A stretch of DNA of 56,032 nt. Origin: CAYXLI01 sp964464925. GTDB taxonomy: Bacteria; Acidobacteriota; Terriglobia; Bryobacterales; Bryobacteraceae. Below are positions 16,531-26,200 of the stretch, one piece after another; position 1 is the stretch's first letter; every line of letters starts with the position of its first letter. The position numbers were made by a program, and so were the translations under genes. The stretch spans positions 1-56,032 of the forward strand of contig CAYXLI010000036.1 in assembly GCA_964464925.1 (NCBI GenBank). The letters run 5' to 3'. Below the pieces are notes generated by a model. The model was not told the DNA's origin. It made no database searches and worked only from the letters and a program-made list of their open reading frames with translations.

Positions 16531-17255
16531 CCAGGCTGCTCCTCGAGCGGCAGCGTCTGCTGGCTCTTTGTGGAAGTGTCTTCGACGACCACTGAGTTTA
16601 CACCGATCCGCACAATCCGGTAGCGCCGTTTCACTGTGTCCCCTTCACGCACGACGTGAATGTCGTCGCCTTCGAGGAAGAACGCAGTTTTCGGACCCTG
16701 GTTCGCCGCATTCACATACCCGTAGAACTTGAACGGAATGGGCGTCGGCGGCGGAGGTGCAGCTGGTGGCGGCGGAGGAGGCGCCTGTTGCGGGCCCACA
16801 AAGGGACGCACAATCGGATTCGGCACCTTCTTGGGACCGCCCGCTGCCGTGAGAACAGGATTCGGTGCCGGCGCAGCCTGCGAGAAATCGAAGATGCTGC
16901 GATGCGTCCCCGTGACCGTCACTTTCTGGAGCTTCGCCAGTGTGTCGAGGTGCAGCGTTGGATCGACCGTCATCGGGTCGGCTCGCTCTTCCGGCTTCTT
17001 CGGTTTTAGAGATGGACGGAATTCCTGCAGATTGCGCTGCCGTGAACTTCGATTCGCAACCGGTGTGGAAGCCCTTTCGACATTCGGCGCCGGCGGCCCC
17101 GGAGTGGGCCGGATTGCGCGTGGACGATTCTGTTGAGCCTGCTCCGGAACATCCGGGCCTGAATTCAGGAAATATACGCCGGCAAGCACCACGAGCAGAC
17201 CGCCCAGAAGGATCGCTCGCTTCTTATCTGTCGCCCCACTCACCTGCAGCTTCAC
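16527..17255 (-). CDS. PilP/GspC-like inner-membrane assembly protein
   Basis: This 242-aa protein has one N-terminal transmembrane helix (about 13-31: ILLGGLLVVLAGVYFL). A long proline-rich periplasmic linker follows (about 35-165), and then a small beta domain (about 170-235: IPFKFYGYVNAANQGPKTAFFLEGDDIHVVREGDTVKRRY). That domain has the layout of the HR domain of GspC or of PilP, which links the inner-membrane platform to the outer-membrane secretin. It overlaps pilO by four bases and the pseudopilin by four bases. A lipobox typical of PilP is absent, so the GspC comparison is the closer one. Confidence 0.75.
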   Translation of the reverse strand: MKLQVSGATDKKRAILLGGLLVVLAGVYFLNSGPDVPEQAQQNRPRAIRPTPGPPAPNVERASTPVANRSSRQRNLQEFRPSLKPKKPEERADPMTVDPTLHLDTLAKLQKVTVTGTHRSIFDFSQAAPAPNPVLTAAGGPKKVPNPIVRPFVGPQQAPPPPPPAAPPPPTPIPFKFYGYVNAANQGPKTAFFLEGDDIHVVREGDTVKRRYRIVRIGVNSVVVEDTSTKSQQTLPLEEQPG

Positions 17256-17851
17256 TGTGCGAGATCCTCCCGTACAAAGGTGTTCAGCTTGATGGTAGTG
17301 TTCAGCAGACCGGTTCCCTGCTGTGGGGCTGCCGTGAGGTTCTCCAGGATAAGAAACCGTTGCGATTTATCGAGCCGGTTCACGAACTGCAGCAAATCGC
17401 CGTAAGTGCCTTCATAATTCGCGGCGATGGTCATCAGGCTGAGCGTGTCGCTGCCCTCTACCGGTTCAAATGTGAAGGCGTCGCCCTTCGGCTTCATGCC
17501 GGATTCCTTTGCCGCCGTCATGAGTTCCGAAAGGATGGTGGACGAAGCCGTCTTGCGGGACATGAAGTAGTGGCCCATGAAGTCGTCGCCGGCGTTGCGT
17601 GCCTGCTCCATCTTCACGTAAATCGCTCGCGTGCGCTTCAGTACAGACTGCTTCTGCATAATCTCCTGCCGGAGCCTCGCAACCTGGCCATCCAATTCCT
17701 CCGCCGAGCCACCGACAGGGCGAACGACCGCCCAGGCGGCAACGATGTTCGCTAACAGGAGAATCCCGAGCACCAGGCGCATACTCGTCCGTGCGTCCCG
17801 CGTGTTCGACAGCTTGCCCAAAAGGCTCTTCACATCAAAGTTTCTGGGCAT
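17252..17851 (-). CDS. pilO: Type IV pilus assembly protein PilO
   Basis: This 199-aa bitopic inner-membrane protein forms the PilN/PilO alignment complex. One transmembrane helix (about 25-43: LVLGILLLANIVAAWAVV) is followed by a coiled coil (about 50-80) and a ferredoxin-like periplasmic domain (about 95-195: AAKESGMKPKGDAFTFEPVEG, MTIAANYEGTYGDLLQFVNRLDKSQRFLILENL). The last motif is characteristic of PilO/GspM-like folds. It overlaps pilN by 17 bases and the PilP/GspC-like gene by four bases. Confidence 0.87.
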   Translation of the reverse strand: MPRNFDVKSLLGKLSNTRDARTSMRLVLGILLLANIVAAWAVVRPVGGSAEELDGQVARLRQEIMQKQSVLKRTRAIYVKMEQARNAGDDFMGHYFMSRKTASSTILSELMTAAKESGMKPKGDAFTFEPVEGSDTLSLMTIAANYEGTYGDLLQFVNRLDKSQRFLILENLTAAPQQGTGLLNTTIKLNTFVREDLAQ

Positions 17852-18401
17852 AGGTCACACTCACCCGGTAACGGTACAAAGGCTCCGTCTGCGATGGCGG
17901 CAGCCAGCTATGAATCGTGGTCGTGCCAAATAGGGGCGAACCTTCCAGCGCCATCAGCAGCGACACCACCGGCTCGCTGCTCTGGGCACCCACCTGCATG
18001 TCCAGCAGCAGATCGTTCGGCCCGTTCAACTGCGGACGGACGGAGATGAGGCGCACGTTGTGCGGCATCACGCTCTCGAGGTCGTTGAAGATCTTGGTCC
18101 AACTCACGCCTTTGCGTGCAATCAGCATATTGATGAACTGGCTGTGTTCCAGCACTTCCGCATTCTCCGGCTGCCGCATCACCGTCTCCAGCTTCATCGA
18201 CTCCGTGTTGATCCGTAGCAGTTCGGCCTGCGCCCTTGCCATCTGCTCACGCGCTTCTTTCGCGCGATTCCGTTCCGATACTGCGAGCGATGCCAGCACC
18301 AGAAACAGAATCGTGAGCACGACGCCTGCAGCTACCGAAGCCACGACCATCGGGCGATCCCGGCGGAACGGCTCGCTGGATAAATTAATCGGGATCTTCA
18401 T
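17835..18401 (-). CDS. pilN: Type IV pilus assembly protein PilN
   Basis: This 188-aa protein has the signature cytoplasmic start MKIPINLSSEPFRR, through which PilN contacts PilM. A transmembrane helix follows (about 20-43: MVVASVAAGVVLTILFLVLASLAV), then a coiled coil (about 45-85) and a periplasmic ferredoxin-like domain (about 95-180, with VMPHNVRLISVRPQL). It overlaps pilM by four bases (ATGA) and pilO by 17 bases. The combination with PilM and PilO is the standard platform of a type IV pilus. Confidence 0.9.
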   Translation of the reverse strand: MKIPINLSSEPFRRDRPMVVASVAAGVVLTILFLVLASLAVSERNRAKEAREQMARAQAELLRINTESMKLETVMRQPENAEVLEHSQFINMLIARKGVSWTKIFNDLESVMPHNVRLISVRPQLNGPNDLLLDMQVGAQSSEPVVSLLMALEGSPLFGTTTIHSWLPPSQTEPLYRYRVSVTYAQKL

Positions 18402-19264
18402 GCAGCGGACTCCAGGTAGCCGAGAAGACCGGCATTGAACGGAGTCGGCGTGCCGTGCTTGGAGCGCATCAACGTCACGGGAATACCCAGTTCGGCTTCC
18501 AATTCAGCGCCCCCTTCAATGCCGCACAATACCAGCCGGTCAGGTTTCGAAGAAAGCTCGTCTTCCACAAAGGCAACCGTGGGGAATAGAACTCCCAGCA
18601 CTTCTTCCTGATTGACCTGCGGCAGTTCCACGGACCGAACCAGGCGAAGCACTCCGTTCTGAACCGCGGTGATTGTCAGCGCGCGTCCGCTCAGCTTGGC
18701 GGTCAACGTGATCCCCGGACTCTTTTCGAGATCGATTGTTGCGACAGTCGCGGTCGTCACCAGACCGGTGTGCAAACCCGCGGCCCGGAACGGCGCCTCG
18801 TACTTGGCCACAATCTCCAGCGCTGCCGCTACGACAACGACTGCAAACCCTTTTCCACTCGGTTGCGGATAGAAGCTGAGCGCCGCGTCGTCCACATCGA
18901 ATGGAACACTCTTCTTCATGCGGAAGCGAATCAGTTGCTGGCGCTCTGCAGCCTCGTTAGGCAGCGAATCGAAATCCAGCACCGCCACGCGGGTCGAGAA
19001 ATCAGGCAGAATCAGCACCGCTTTCCGGCGCTTCTTATGCGTATCCCCTCCGACAACATGTGCAATGTGCTGATGTAGCGCTTCCGGGCGCAGCACGTTA
19101 TCCCGCAGAGGCGAAACGGAGACTACATCGCGCTCCAACGGCTCAAACCCAACCTGCCGGGTGGGACCGGGGCGCACGTATGCAAGTCCCGCTTCCGAGA
19201 CTTCAAACAGAAACTCGGGAGGCGAATCCTTCAGCAGCGCCGTGATTTTGTCTACAAAACTCAC
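18398..19264 (-). CDS. pilM: PilM-like actin-fold ATPase-type protein
   Basis: This 288-aa cytoplasmic protein has an actin-like layout: an N-terminal lobe with EFLFEVSEAGLAYVR and RKAVLILPDFSTRVAVLDFDSLP. RFRMKKSVPFDVDDAALSFY follows, a segment typical of PilM. A second lobe contains YEAPFRAAGLHTGLVTTATVATIDL. It is shorter than usual PilM (about 350 aa) and the final nucleotide-binding motifs are not well preserved, so ATP binding is uncertain. It starts one base after the pilB stop and overlaps pilN by four bases. Confidence 0.82.
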   Translation of the reverse strand: MSFVDKITALLKDSPPEFLFEVSEAGLAYVRPGPTRQVGFEPLERDVVSVSPLRDNVLRPEALHQHIAHVVGGDTHKKRRKAVLILPDFSTRVAVLDFDSLPNEAAERQQLIRFRMKKSVPFDVDDAALSFYPQPSGKGFAVVVVAAALEIVAKYEAPFRAAGLHTGLVTTATVATIDLEKSPGITLTAKLSGRALTITAVQNGVLRLVRSVELPQVNQEEVLGVLFPTVAFVEDELSSKPDRLVLCGIEGGAELEAELGIPVTLMRSKHGTPTPFNAGLLGYLESAA

Positions 19265-20884
19265 TCAACCCTCAATAAACGTGACCTTGTTGATTTCCTT
19301 CAGAGTAGTAATGCCGAGCCGCGCTTTCTCCACGGCGGATTCACGCAGGAAGGTCATGCCCTCATCCTTGGCAGCGCGCCGGATTTCCGATGTGGGCCGG
19401 CGGTCGAGAATCATCTCGCGAATGCGGTCGCTCAGGTCGAGCAATTCATGAATAGCGGTACGGCCGCGGAAGCCGGTCCCTCCGCATTCAAAGCATCCGG
19501 AGCCCTCCATGAAGGGTACGTCGCGCCACTCGTCAGGATTCAGGCCGCTCTCTTCCAGATACGCGTCCGGATAATGGACGGGCTTCTTGCAATGCTCGCA
19601 AATGATACGCACCAACCGCTGCGCCAGAATGCAGTTCAACGCGGAGACGAAGTTATATGCCTCAACGCCCATATTCAGGAAGCGGCCGAGCACGTCGAAT
19701 ACGTTGTTCGCATGCACAGTCGTGAAAACCAGGTGTCCGGTCAACGCCGCGTTGATGGCGATCTGCGCCGTCTCCTGGTCACGGATCTCGCCGACCATGA
19801 TCTTGTCCGGATCATGGCGCAAAATCGAGCGCAGCCCGCGCGCGAAAGTCAATCCCTTCTTCTCATTGATCGGGATTTGCGTGATGCCCTTGATCTGGTA
19901 CTCGACAGGATCTTCAATCGTGATGATCTTGTCTTCGTCGTTCTTGATCTCGCTCAGCGCTGCGTACAACGTCGTGGTCTTGCCGGATCCTGTCGGACCC
20001 GTCACCAGCACCATGCCATACGGCTCTTTGATGTAACGCGCGAACTTCGTCTGATCCGATTCGGAAAAGCCGACCACGTCCAGCGAAAGCTTCGAGAATT
20101 TCTCGCTCATCGACTCTTTGTCGAGCACACGGAGGACGGCGTCTTCGCCGTGTACGGTCGGCATGATCGATACGCGGAAATCGATCAGCCGCGTCTTGTA
20201 GCGAACACGGAAACGGCCGTCCTGAGGGACGCGCCGCTCGGCGATATCCAGCTCGCTCATGACCTTGATGCGCGAAATGATCGTCGAGTGCCAGTCCTTC
20301 GCGATTGGCGGCATCGCGTAGTGCAACACGCCGTCAATGCGATACTTGATGGCGACTTCCTGATCACGCGTTTCGATATGGATATCGCTCGCCCGCCGTT
20401 CCAGCGCATTGAAGATCGTGGTGTCCACCAGCTTGATCACCGGCGCGATATCGCTGTCTCCGGAAAGCTTGTCAATCGAGAGAGTCTCGTCCGAGTCGCC
20501 TTCGTCGGCGACTACGTCGAGCGTGAAGCCCTCCGTCACCTCTTCCAGCACACGCTGCGATTGTTCCGTCTTCTTCAGGAGATCCGCAATCTGCGATAGC
20601 GTCGCGACCTTCACCTTCAGGCGCTTTTGCAGGGTGATCGAGAGTTCGTCGATGAGATTCAGGTTCCGCGGATCGGCCAGCGCGATCTCCAGCGTCCCGT
20701 TGTGAGCCTGCATCGGCACGAAGTTGTACCGGAACATCAGATCCACGGGGACCGCATGGAACAGGTCATGATCGATGCGCGCCTCACGTAGATCAACGAA
20801 CTCGCAGCGGTACCGTGCGGCGAGATTACGCGCTTGCGCAGTCTCCTGTTCCGGATCCATTAATCGCACTCGTTCCGTCGCCAT
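19265..20884 (-). CDS. pilB: Type IV pilus/type II secretion assembly ATPase (PilB/GspE)
   Basis: This 539-aa hexameric motor ATPase extends the pilus or pseudopilus. An N-terminal T2SSE_N/MshEN-like domain (about 10-130) is followed by the C-terminal ATPase. Walker A is GPTGSGKTTTLY with Lys302; the Asp box is IITIEDPVEY; Walker B is DPDKIMVGEIRD; the His box is HLVFTTVHANN. The tetracysteine zinc site is CEHCKK and CFECGGTGF. All key residues are present. It lies 16 bases after pilC and directly abuts pilM. It could serve either a pilus or a secretion system; no retraction ATPase (PilT) is in the window. Confidence 0.95.
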   Translation of the reverse strand: MATERVRLMDPEQETAQARNLAARYRCEFVDLREARIDHDLFHAVPVDLMFRYNFVPMQAHNGTLEIALADPRNLNLIDELSITLQKRLKVKVATLSQIADLLKKTEQSQRVLEEVTEGFTLDVVADEGDSDETLSIDKLSGDSDIAPVIKLVDTTIFNALERRASDIHIETRDQEVAIKYRIDGVLHYAMPPIAKDWHSTIISRIKVMSELDIAERRVPQDGRFRVRYKTRLIDFRVSIMPTVHGEDAVLRVLDKESMSEKFSKLSLDVVGFSESDQTKFARYIKEPYGMVLVTGPTGSGKTTTLYAALSEIKNDEDKIITIEDPVEYQIKGITQIPINEKKGLTFARGLRSILRHDPDKIMVGEIRDQETAQIAINAALTGHLVFTTVHANNVFDVLGRFLNMGVEAYNFVSALNCILAQRLVRIICEHCKKPVHYPDAYLEESGLNPDEWRDVPFMEGSGCFECGGTGFRGRTAIHELLDLSDRIREMILDRRPTSEIRRAAKDEGMTFLRESAVEKARLGITTLKEINKVTFIEG

Positions 20885-20900
20885 GCCTTACTCCATTTCC

Positions 20901-22112
20901 CTAATGCAGCGAGTCCGCTATCGAGAAGATCGGCAAATACAGAGCGATCAACACGAAAGCTACAAACAAACCCATGAAAATCATGATTGCCGGCTCAATC
21001 AGCGACAACGCCGCGGTCATGCGCGTATTCACGTCGTCTTCATAGAACTCCGCCACGCTGTTGAGCATCTGTGGCAGCGCGCCGGTCGACTCGCCTACCT
21101 CAATCATATCGACCGAGAGACTCGGGAAGACTCCGGTGACCTGCAACGACCGCGACAGTGCCTGCCCTTCCTTCACCATCTGCACGGCTTTGGTTAGCGC
21201 GTTGCGCAGCAACTTCGTGCCGAGCGATTCCGAAGCGGTATCGAGAGCCTGCACCAGCGGAATTCCGCCAACCAGTAGCGTGCTGAGCACACGGGAAAGT
21301 TGAGCCACGTTGAATTTGATCCAGATTTCGCCGAAGATAGGCATCCGCAGCTTGACCGCATCCAACTTCATCTGAGCCGAATCGGTACGAACCCAGAAGC
21401 GGAACGCGATCGCCAGGCCAACGATTCCCGCAACGAAAAATGCAATATATCCGCGGGCCGTAGTGCCGACGGCAATGAGGATCTGCGTCGCCTTGGGAAG
21501 CTGGGCGGACATGCTTTTGTAAAGTTCCGCGAAGTTCGGGACAACAAACGTGATCAGGAAAATCACGAGCACAACCACGAGCACGATCAGTACCGACGGA
21601 TAAATCAGCGAAAGGATAATCTTCTTACGGACGCCGAGAGCCAACTTCTGGTACGTGATGTACCGCTCCAGTACTTCCCCGAGAGCGCCGCTTTTCTCAC
21701 CGGCCATGATGGAGGTTACATAGATAGCCGGGAAGACGCCCTGCTTCTCGAATGCGTCCGATAGCAACGCACCTCTTTTCACCTCATCCCGTACGTTTCG
21801 GATATAGGGGCCCAGCTTTTTGTCGGTGAGCCGGTCCGCCAGCAGGTCCAGCGCCTTCAGGATCGGTAATCCGGCGCGGATCAGCGTCACGAACTGCTGA
21901 TTGAAGATGAGGAACTTCTCGAGGTTGACCTTTTTACCGCCCGACGCCTTAGCTGCTGCCAAAGCCGCAAGTTGCCCCTTGGGCTTGATCGAGTAGATCA
22001 GGAACCCTTGCTGCGTCAGACGATCCCGAATTTCCTGCTCGGAGGAGCCCTCGGCGATCTTGCTATGGATTTCGCCGCGCGGGTCGGCGTATTTCGTTAC
22101 AAACTCAGCCAC
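20901..22112 (-). CDS. pilC: Type IV pilus/type II secretion inner-membrane platform protein (PilC/GspF)
   Basis: This 403-aa polytopic inner-membrane protein has the two repeated T2SSF domains (about 70-190 and 270-395). Each has helices and a core motif (FNQQFVTLIRAGLPILKALDLLA in the first, FNVAQLSRVLSTLLVGGIPLVQALDTA in the second). The three transmembrane helices fit GspF: about 170-190, 220-240 and 375-395 (IMIFMGLFVAFVLIALYLPIF). The N-terminal cytoplasmic stretch before the first domain is present. It lies 16 bases upstream of pilB. Confidence 0.94.
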   Translation of the reverse strand: MAEFVTKYADPRGEIHSKIAEGSSEQEIRDRLTQQGFLIYSIKPKGQLAALAAAKASGGKKVNLEKFLIFNQQFVTLIRAGLPILKALDLLADRLTDKKLGPYIRNVRDEVKRGALLSDAFEKQGVFPAIYVTSIMAGEKSGALGEVLERYITYQKLALGVRKKIILSLIYPSVLIVLVVVLVIFLITFVVPNFAELYKSMSAQLPKATQILIAVGTTARGYIAFFVAGIVGLAIAFRFWVRTDSAQMKLDAVKLRMPIFGEIWIKFNVAQLSRVLSTLLVGGIPLVQALDTASESLGTKLLRNALTKAVQMVKEGQALSRSLQVTGVFPSLSVDMIEVGESTGALPQMLNSVAEFYEDDVNTRMTAALSLIEPAIMIFMGLFVAFVLIALYLPIFSIADSLH

Positions 22113-22171
22113 GGTGCAGGAGGGTCCTCAAGTAAACAAGACGTGCCCGGAAGCGCAATCGTTGAGGTGAG

Positions 22172-22849
22172 TTACTTCTCGTCGGAGAGATCAGCAAAAG
22201 CCGCGCCCGCAGGCGTTTGGAATTTGAAAAGGTGGTCGTTGAGGCTAGGGTTCAGCTTCTCATTCGCGAATACGAATGTAAGTACCGATTCATCGTGCCC
22301 GTGCACGTCTAACTTCTTGATTTCAAACCCGGGAGCCACCACAAACTCCACCCGGCTGTACGGCAGGCGCTCCAGTTTGGGTTTAGCGGTGAACGCAGTG
22401 TTTCCGTCGGGGAGTTTCTTCGCACGAAACTGCTCGAAGTCCTTTTCAAACTCCAACTTGCCGAGCAGGAATGCCAGCGGAGCGCGCATATCGTCGCTCT
22501 CCTTCAGTTTCATCTTCTCGACCTTGTTCCCCGCAGGTGTATAGAGAAAAACGTCCTTGCCGTCGGAGACAAATAGCTTGCCTTGCGGCGTGCTGTAGTC
22601 CCACCGCATCTTGCCTGGCTTTCGGAGAAAGAGTACTCCGCTTTCCGGTTTTCCGCTACGTCCTTGGACGCTGTAACTCTCTGAAAAATCTACCTGAAGT
22701 GTCTTGACGTGGTTATAGCGGTCTTCCATGCCTTGCAACAGTCGCTTCGCCTCCGGATCGGTCACCGGATCGGCCGCAACCAGCGGCAGGCACACGAGTA
22801 TCGCTGAAAGAAATGCCCTCACAAGGACTTTGACGCGCCTGGGCGCCAT
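22172..22849 (-). CDS. lolA: LolA-like outer-membrane lipoprotein carrier protein
   Basis: This 225-aa periplasmic protein has a signal peptide (VLVRAFLSAILVCLPLVAA). A LolA fold follows (about 35-215), with YNHVKTLQVDFSESY, GVLFLRKPGKMRWDYSTPQGKLFVSDGKDVFLYTP and GFEIKKLDVHGHDESVLTFVF. It would shuttle lipoproteins to the outer membrane. It lies 59 bases upstream of pilC and is probably the first gene of the pilus operon. That is suggestive, because PilQ-type secretins and pilotins need lipoprotein transport, but the link is inference. Confidence 0.88.
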   Translation of the reverse strand: MAPRRVKVLVRAFLSAILVCLPLVAADPVTDPEAKRLLQGMEDRYNHVKTLQVDFSESYSVQGRSGKPESGVLFLRKPGKMRWDYSTPQGKLFVSDGKDVFLYTPAGNKVEKMKLKESDDMRAPLAFLLGKLEFEKDFEQFRAKKLPDGNTAFTAKPKLERLPYSRVEFVVAPGFEIKKLDVHGHDESVLTFVFANEKLNPSLNDHLFKFQTPAGAAFADLSDEK

Positions 22850-23207
22850 TCCGTTGATCCGTAATTTATTTGAGCTTCCTTGGTGGCCGCAGCGCTGTGA
22901 TCGGATTCACGCGAATCGGCCGGCGTGCCGGGAAAGGTGATGAGTGCCCGCAAAATAGGGCACGATTGGCATACTCCACCCGCAAACACGGATTTATTCC
23001 CCCCGGCAGCGCATTATTAGTTAGCCATCTTTCATTAGTCGGGCAAAAAGTGCTTCCACGGTGCACGATCGGTCCTTTATACTGAGTCGTTCCGATTCAG
23101 TATTTCGTACTAGGTGGCTGTAGTACTAGTCTGCGTTTGCCGATTGCTTAAATAGCCAGGCCTCACTGCCGGGGCCGTGTCTTCTCATATTTGTCTGTTT
23201 TATCAAT
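22850..23207. other. 358-bp divergent promoter region between lolA and the subtilase gene
   Basis: This region holds no credible gene. It should contain the promoters of the lolA/pil operon (minus) and of the protease (plus). On the plus strand TATACT (23078-23083) is a candidate -10 box. An imperfect 8-bp inverted repeat (23081-23088 with 23094-23101) overlaps it, and a second repeat, GTACTA/TAGTAC, lies at 23107-23126. Confidence 0.5.
23078..23126 (+). promoter_or_regulatory. Candidate promoter and two inverted repeats upstream of the subtilase
   Basis: TATACT is followed by two short palindromes. If it is the -10 box, the leader would be about 120 nt. No Shine-Dalgarno is visible before the ATG at 23208. 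Confidence 0.35.
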
Positions 23208-26200
23208 ATGCTCAATTCGCAATATTCCAAAGCCATTGGTGTGCTTCTTCTTTTCACTCCTGCATTGTTAACCGCAGCTCCGCCGCAAGACCGTGAGAAG
23301 TTCTATGGCCACGATGTGGCAGCCCAGGAAGTCTTAATCCGGTTCAGAGACAACGCCTCTCCGTTATCACAGATTCAAGCCGATCATGATGTGGATAAGG
23401 GAGTCGCGATCGGCCAGTCCGGGAAACTGTATCTCCTACACTCGCGGAGCGAAAAGGTCCCTGAACTCATTCAGAAATTGTCAAAGCACCCGGCCCTGCA
23501 ATACGCTGAGCCGAATTACATCGTGACCTACAAAAACACCCCCAATGACCCCAGTTTCGGGCAGATGTGGGGACTTCAGAACACAGGTCAAAACCTCTCC
23601 GGGACGCCGGGAACACCGGGCGCAGACATCCGGGCTACTCCGGCATGGGATTTCAGCACGGGGTCGTCCAACATCGTGGCTGGTGTAATCGACACAGGGG
23701 TGGATGTCGGCCATCCCGATCTGGCCGCGAACATCTGGTCCGCGCCGTCTTCTTTTACGGTCACTGTCGGGGGCCAAACCATCACCTGCCCGGCTGGTTC
23801 CCACGGCTACGATGCCATCAATAACAATTGTTCCCCAACCGACTCGGTCGGCCACGGCACCCATGTGGCCGGCACCATCGGCGCAACGGGAAACAACAGC
23901 ACTGGCGTAACGGGCGTCAACTGGCGCAGCAGCATCATGGTTTTGCGATTCATGGATTCAAACGGTGGAACTACTGCCAATGCCGTCAATTGCATCGATT
24001 TCGCAATTCAGGCCAAGCAGATCTTCGGCGCCGCCGCAAACGTTCGCGTTCTTAGCAATAGCTGGGGAGGTACGGGATCGTCGCAAGCGCTCCTCGATGC
24101 GATCAATCGAGCGAACAACGCGGACATCCTGTTCGTCGTGGCAGCAGGCAACAATGGGACCAACAACGATACAACGCCGTTTTACCCCGCGTCCTACAGT
24201 GCGCCCAATTTGATTTCCGTGGCTGCGACCACAAGCTCGGATGCCCGTGCGTCGTTCTCGAATTACGGAGCGGCGACGGTGAACCTCGGCGCCCCAGGCG
24301 AATACATCCTCTCAACTCTTCCGAACAATACGTATGGCTATTACAGTGGTACTTCTATGGCGACGCCGCATGTCTCCGGCGCTGCCGCTCTCATACTCTC
24401 CACCTGTACGCTAAATACTGCGAGCCTGCGGGCCGCGATCCTCGGGAATGTGGATTTGATCCCGTCCATGTCGGGCATCACCACGTCAGGCGGCCGTCTG
24501 AACGTCGCCAATGCGATGCGCTCGTGCCTGGCGCCCGGACTGCTCTCCACGTCTATCAGTCCTTCGGTTGTGGCATCGGGAGCCGGCAGCACCGGCACTG
24601 TCACCCTGACCAGTGCGGCCGGATCCGGCGGCGCAGTTGTTTCGCTCAGCAGCACGAATCCCGCCCTTGTAAATGTCCCGGCCAGCATCACAGTGCCGGC
24701 AGGTGCGGTTTCGGCCACCTTCCCGATCTCAGCATCTACCACCGCCACGCAAGCTTCCGTGACCATCACTGCTTCTTACTCCGGAACGTCAAAGGCCGCA
24801 ATCCTGACCGTCAATCCGGTAGTGACTGGCGTTTCGGCGACTTTCGTCGGGACTGACGATACCACGCAAGGAAGCTGGAAGGGCAAGTACGGTGCAGAGG
24901 GTTATTTGGTCCTGGGCGATTCGCAAAGCAATCCGTCTTACGCGAATCCCACCGCGACCGGTAGTTCGTCCTATACCTGGGTAGCTTCCACAACCGATGT
25001 GCGCGCTTTACAGAAGGCATCCGGCACAGATCGCATCGCGGCCGTCTGGTTCAGCGCAACCAGCTTCGTAGTGGACTTGGGAATTACCGGCACTGCCAGC
25101 CATGAGGTATCGGTCTACACGTGCGATTTTGACGGGCTCGACCGGGTGGAGAGCATCGACGTAATCGACGCGAATGGAACCGTACTCGACACGCGCAGCA
25201 ACTCCTCCTTCTCGAACGGCCGCTGGTTTACCTGGAGCCTATCCGGGCCTGTGAAGTTGCGATTCAACAATGTGAGCGGTATGAACGCCGTCGTGGGCGG
25301 CATCTTCTTCGGTGGCGCTTCTACAGCCACACCGGTTGCGAGTGCGTCTTTCGTCACCACGGATACGGTGACCTCCGGAAACTGGAAGAGCAAGTACGGC
25401 GCCGAAGGATTCAACGTCTTTGGCGATAGCGCTTCCAACCCCTCGTACGGTACCGTTTCGGCTGCCGGACAATCCACCTGGCAATGGACAGCGAGCACGG
25501 CCGATACGCGTGCCCTGCAGAAAGCGCTGGTAAATGACCGCATCATGTATTGCTATTTCTCGCCCTCTTCCTTCACCCTGGACGTGAATCTGACCGGCAC
25601 GGCGGCCCACCAGGTGGCAATGTATGCTGCCGATTACGACAACTTCGGGCGTTCGGAAAAAGTGGATGTAATCGACGCTGCAACGAACACTGTTCTGGAC
25701 AGCCGTACGCTCTCGAATTTCGGTGGCGGGCAGTATTTGGTATGGAACATCTCAGGCCATGTCATCCTGCGCGTCACCTGGACGGGTGGCAACAACGCAG
25801 TGGTGAGTGGTATCTTCTTCGGCGGACCTTCCAACACTGCATCTTTCGCTACGGCTTCCTTCGCCGGGTCTGACACCACGACCTCCGGGAATTGGAAGAG
25901 CAAGTATGGTGCCGAAGGCTATAACGTGTTCGGCGATAGTGCTTCCAATCCGCCGTACGGCGCGGTTTCGGCTGCCGGGCAATCCACCTGGCAGTGGGCG
26001 GCGAGCACTGCCGATCCACGTGCCTTGCAGAAAGCCTCAGTCTCCACTGACCGCATCATGTACTGCTATTTCTCGCCCACATCCTTCACACTGGACGTGA
26101 ACCTGACCGGCACGGCGGCCCACCAGGTAGCCGTTTATGGGGCCGACTACGATCACTTCGGACGTTCGCAACGCATAGATGTAATTGACGCAGCTACGAA

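Noticed and set aside
19448..20599. A 383-residue open frame on the plus strand over pilB
   Set aside because: It lies antisense to a clear PilB/GspE gene with all its motifs, has no family resemblance, and results from the codon bias of the opposite strand.
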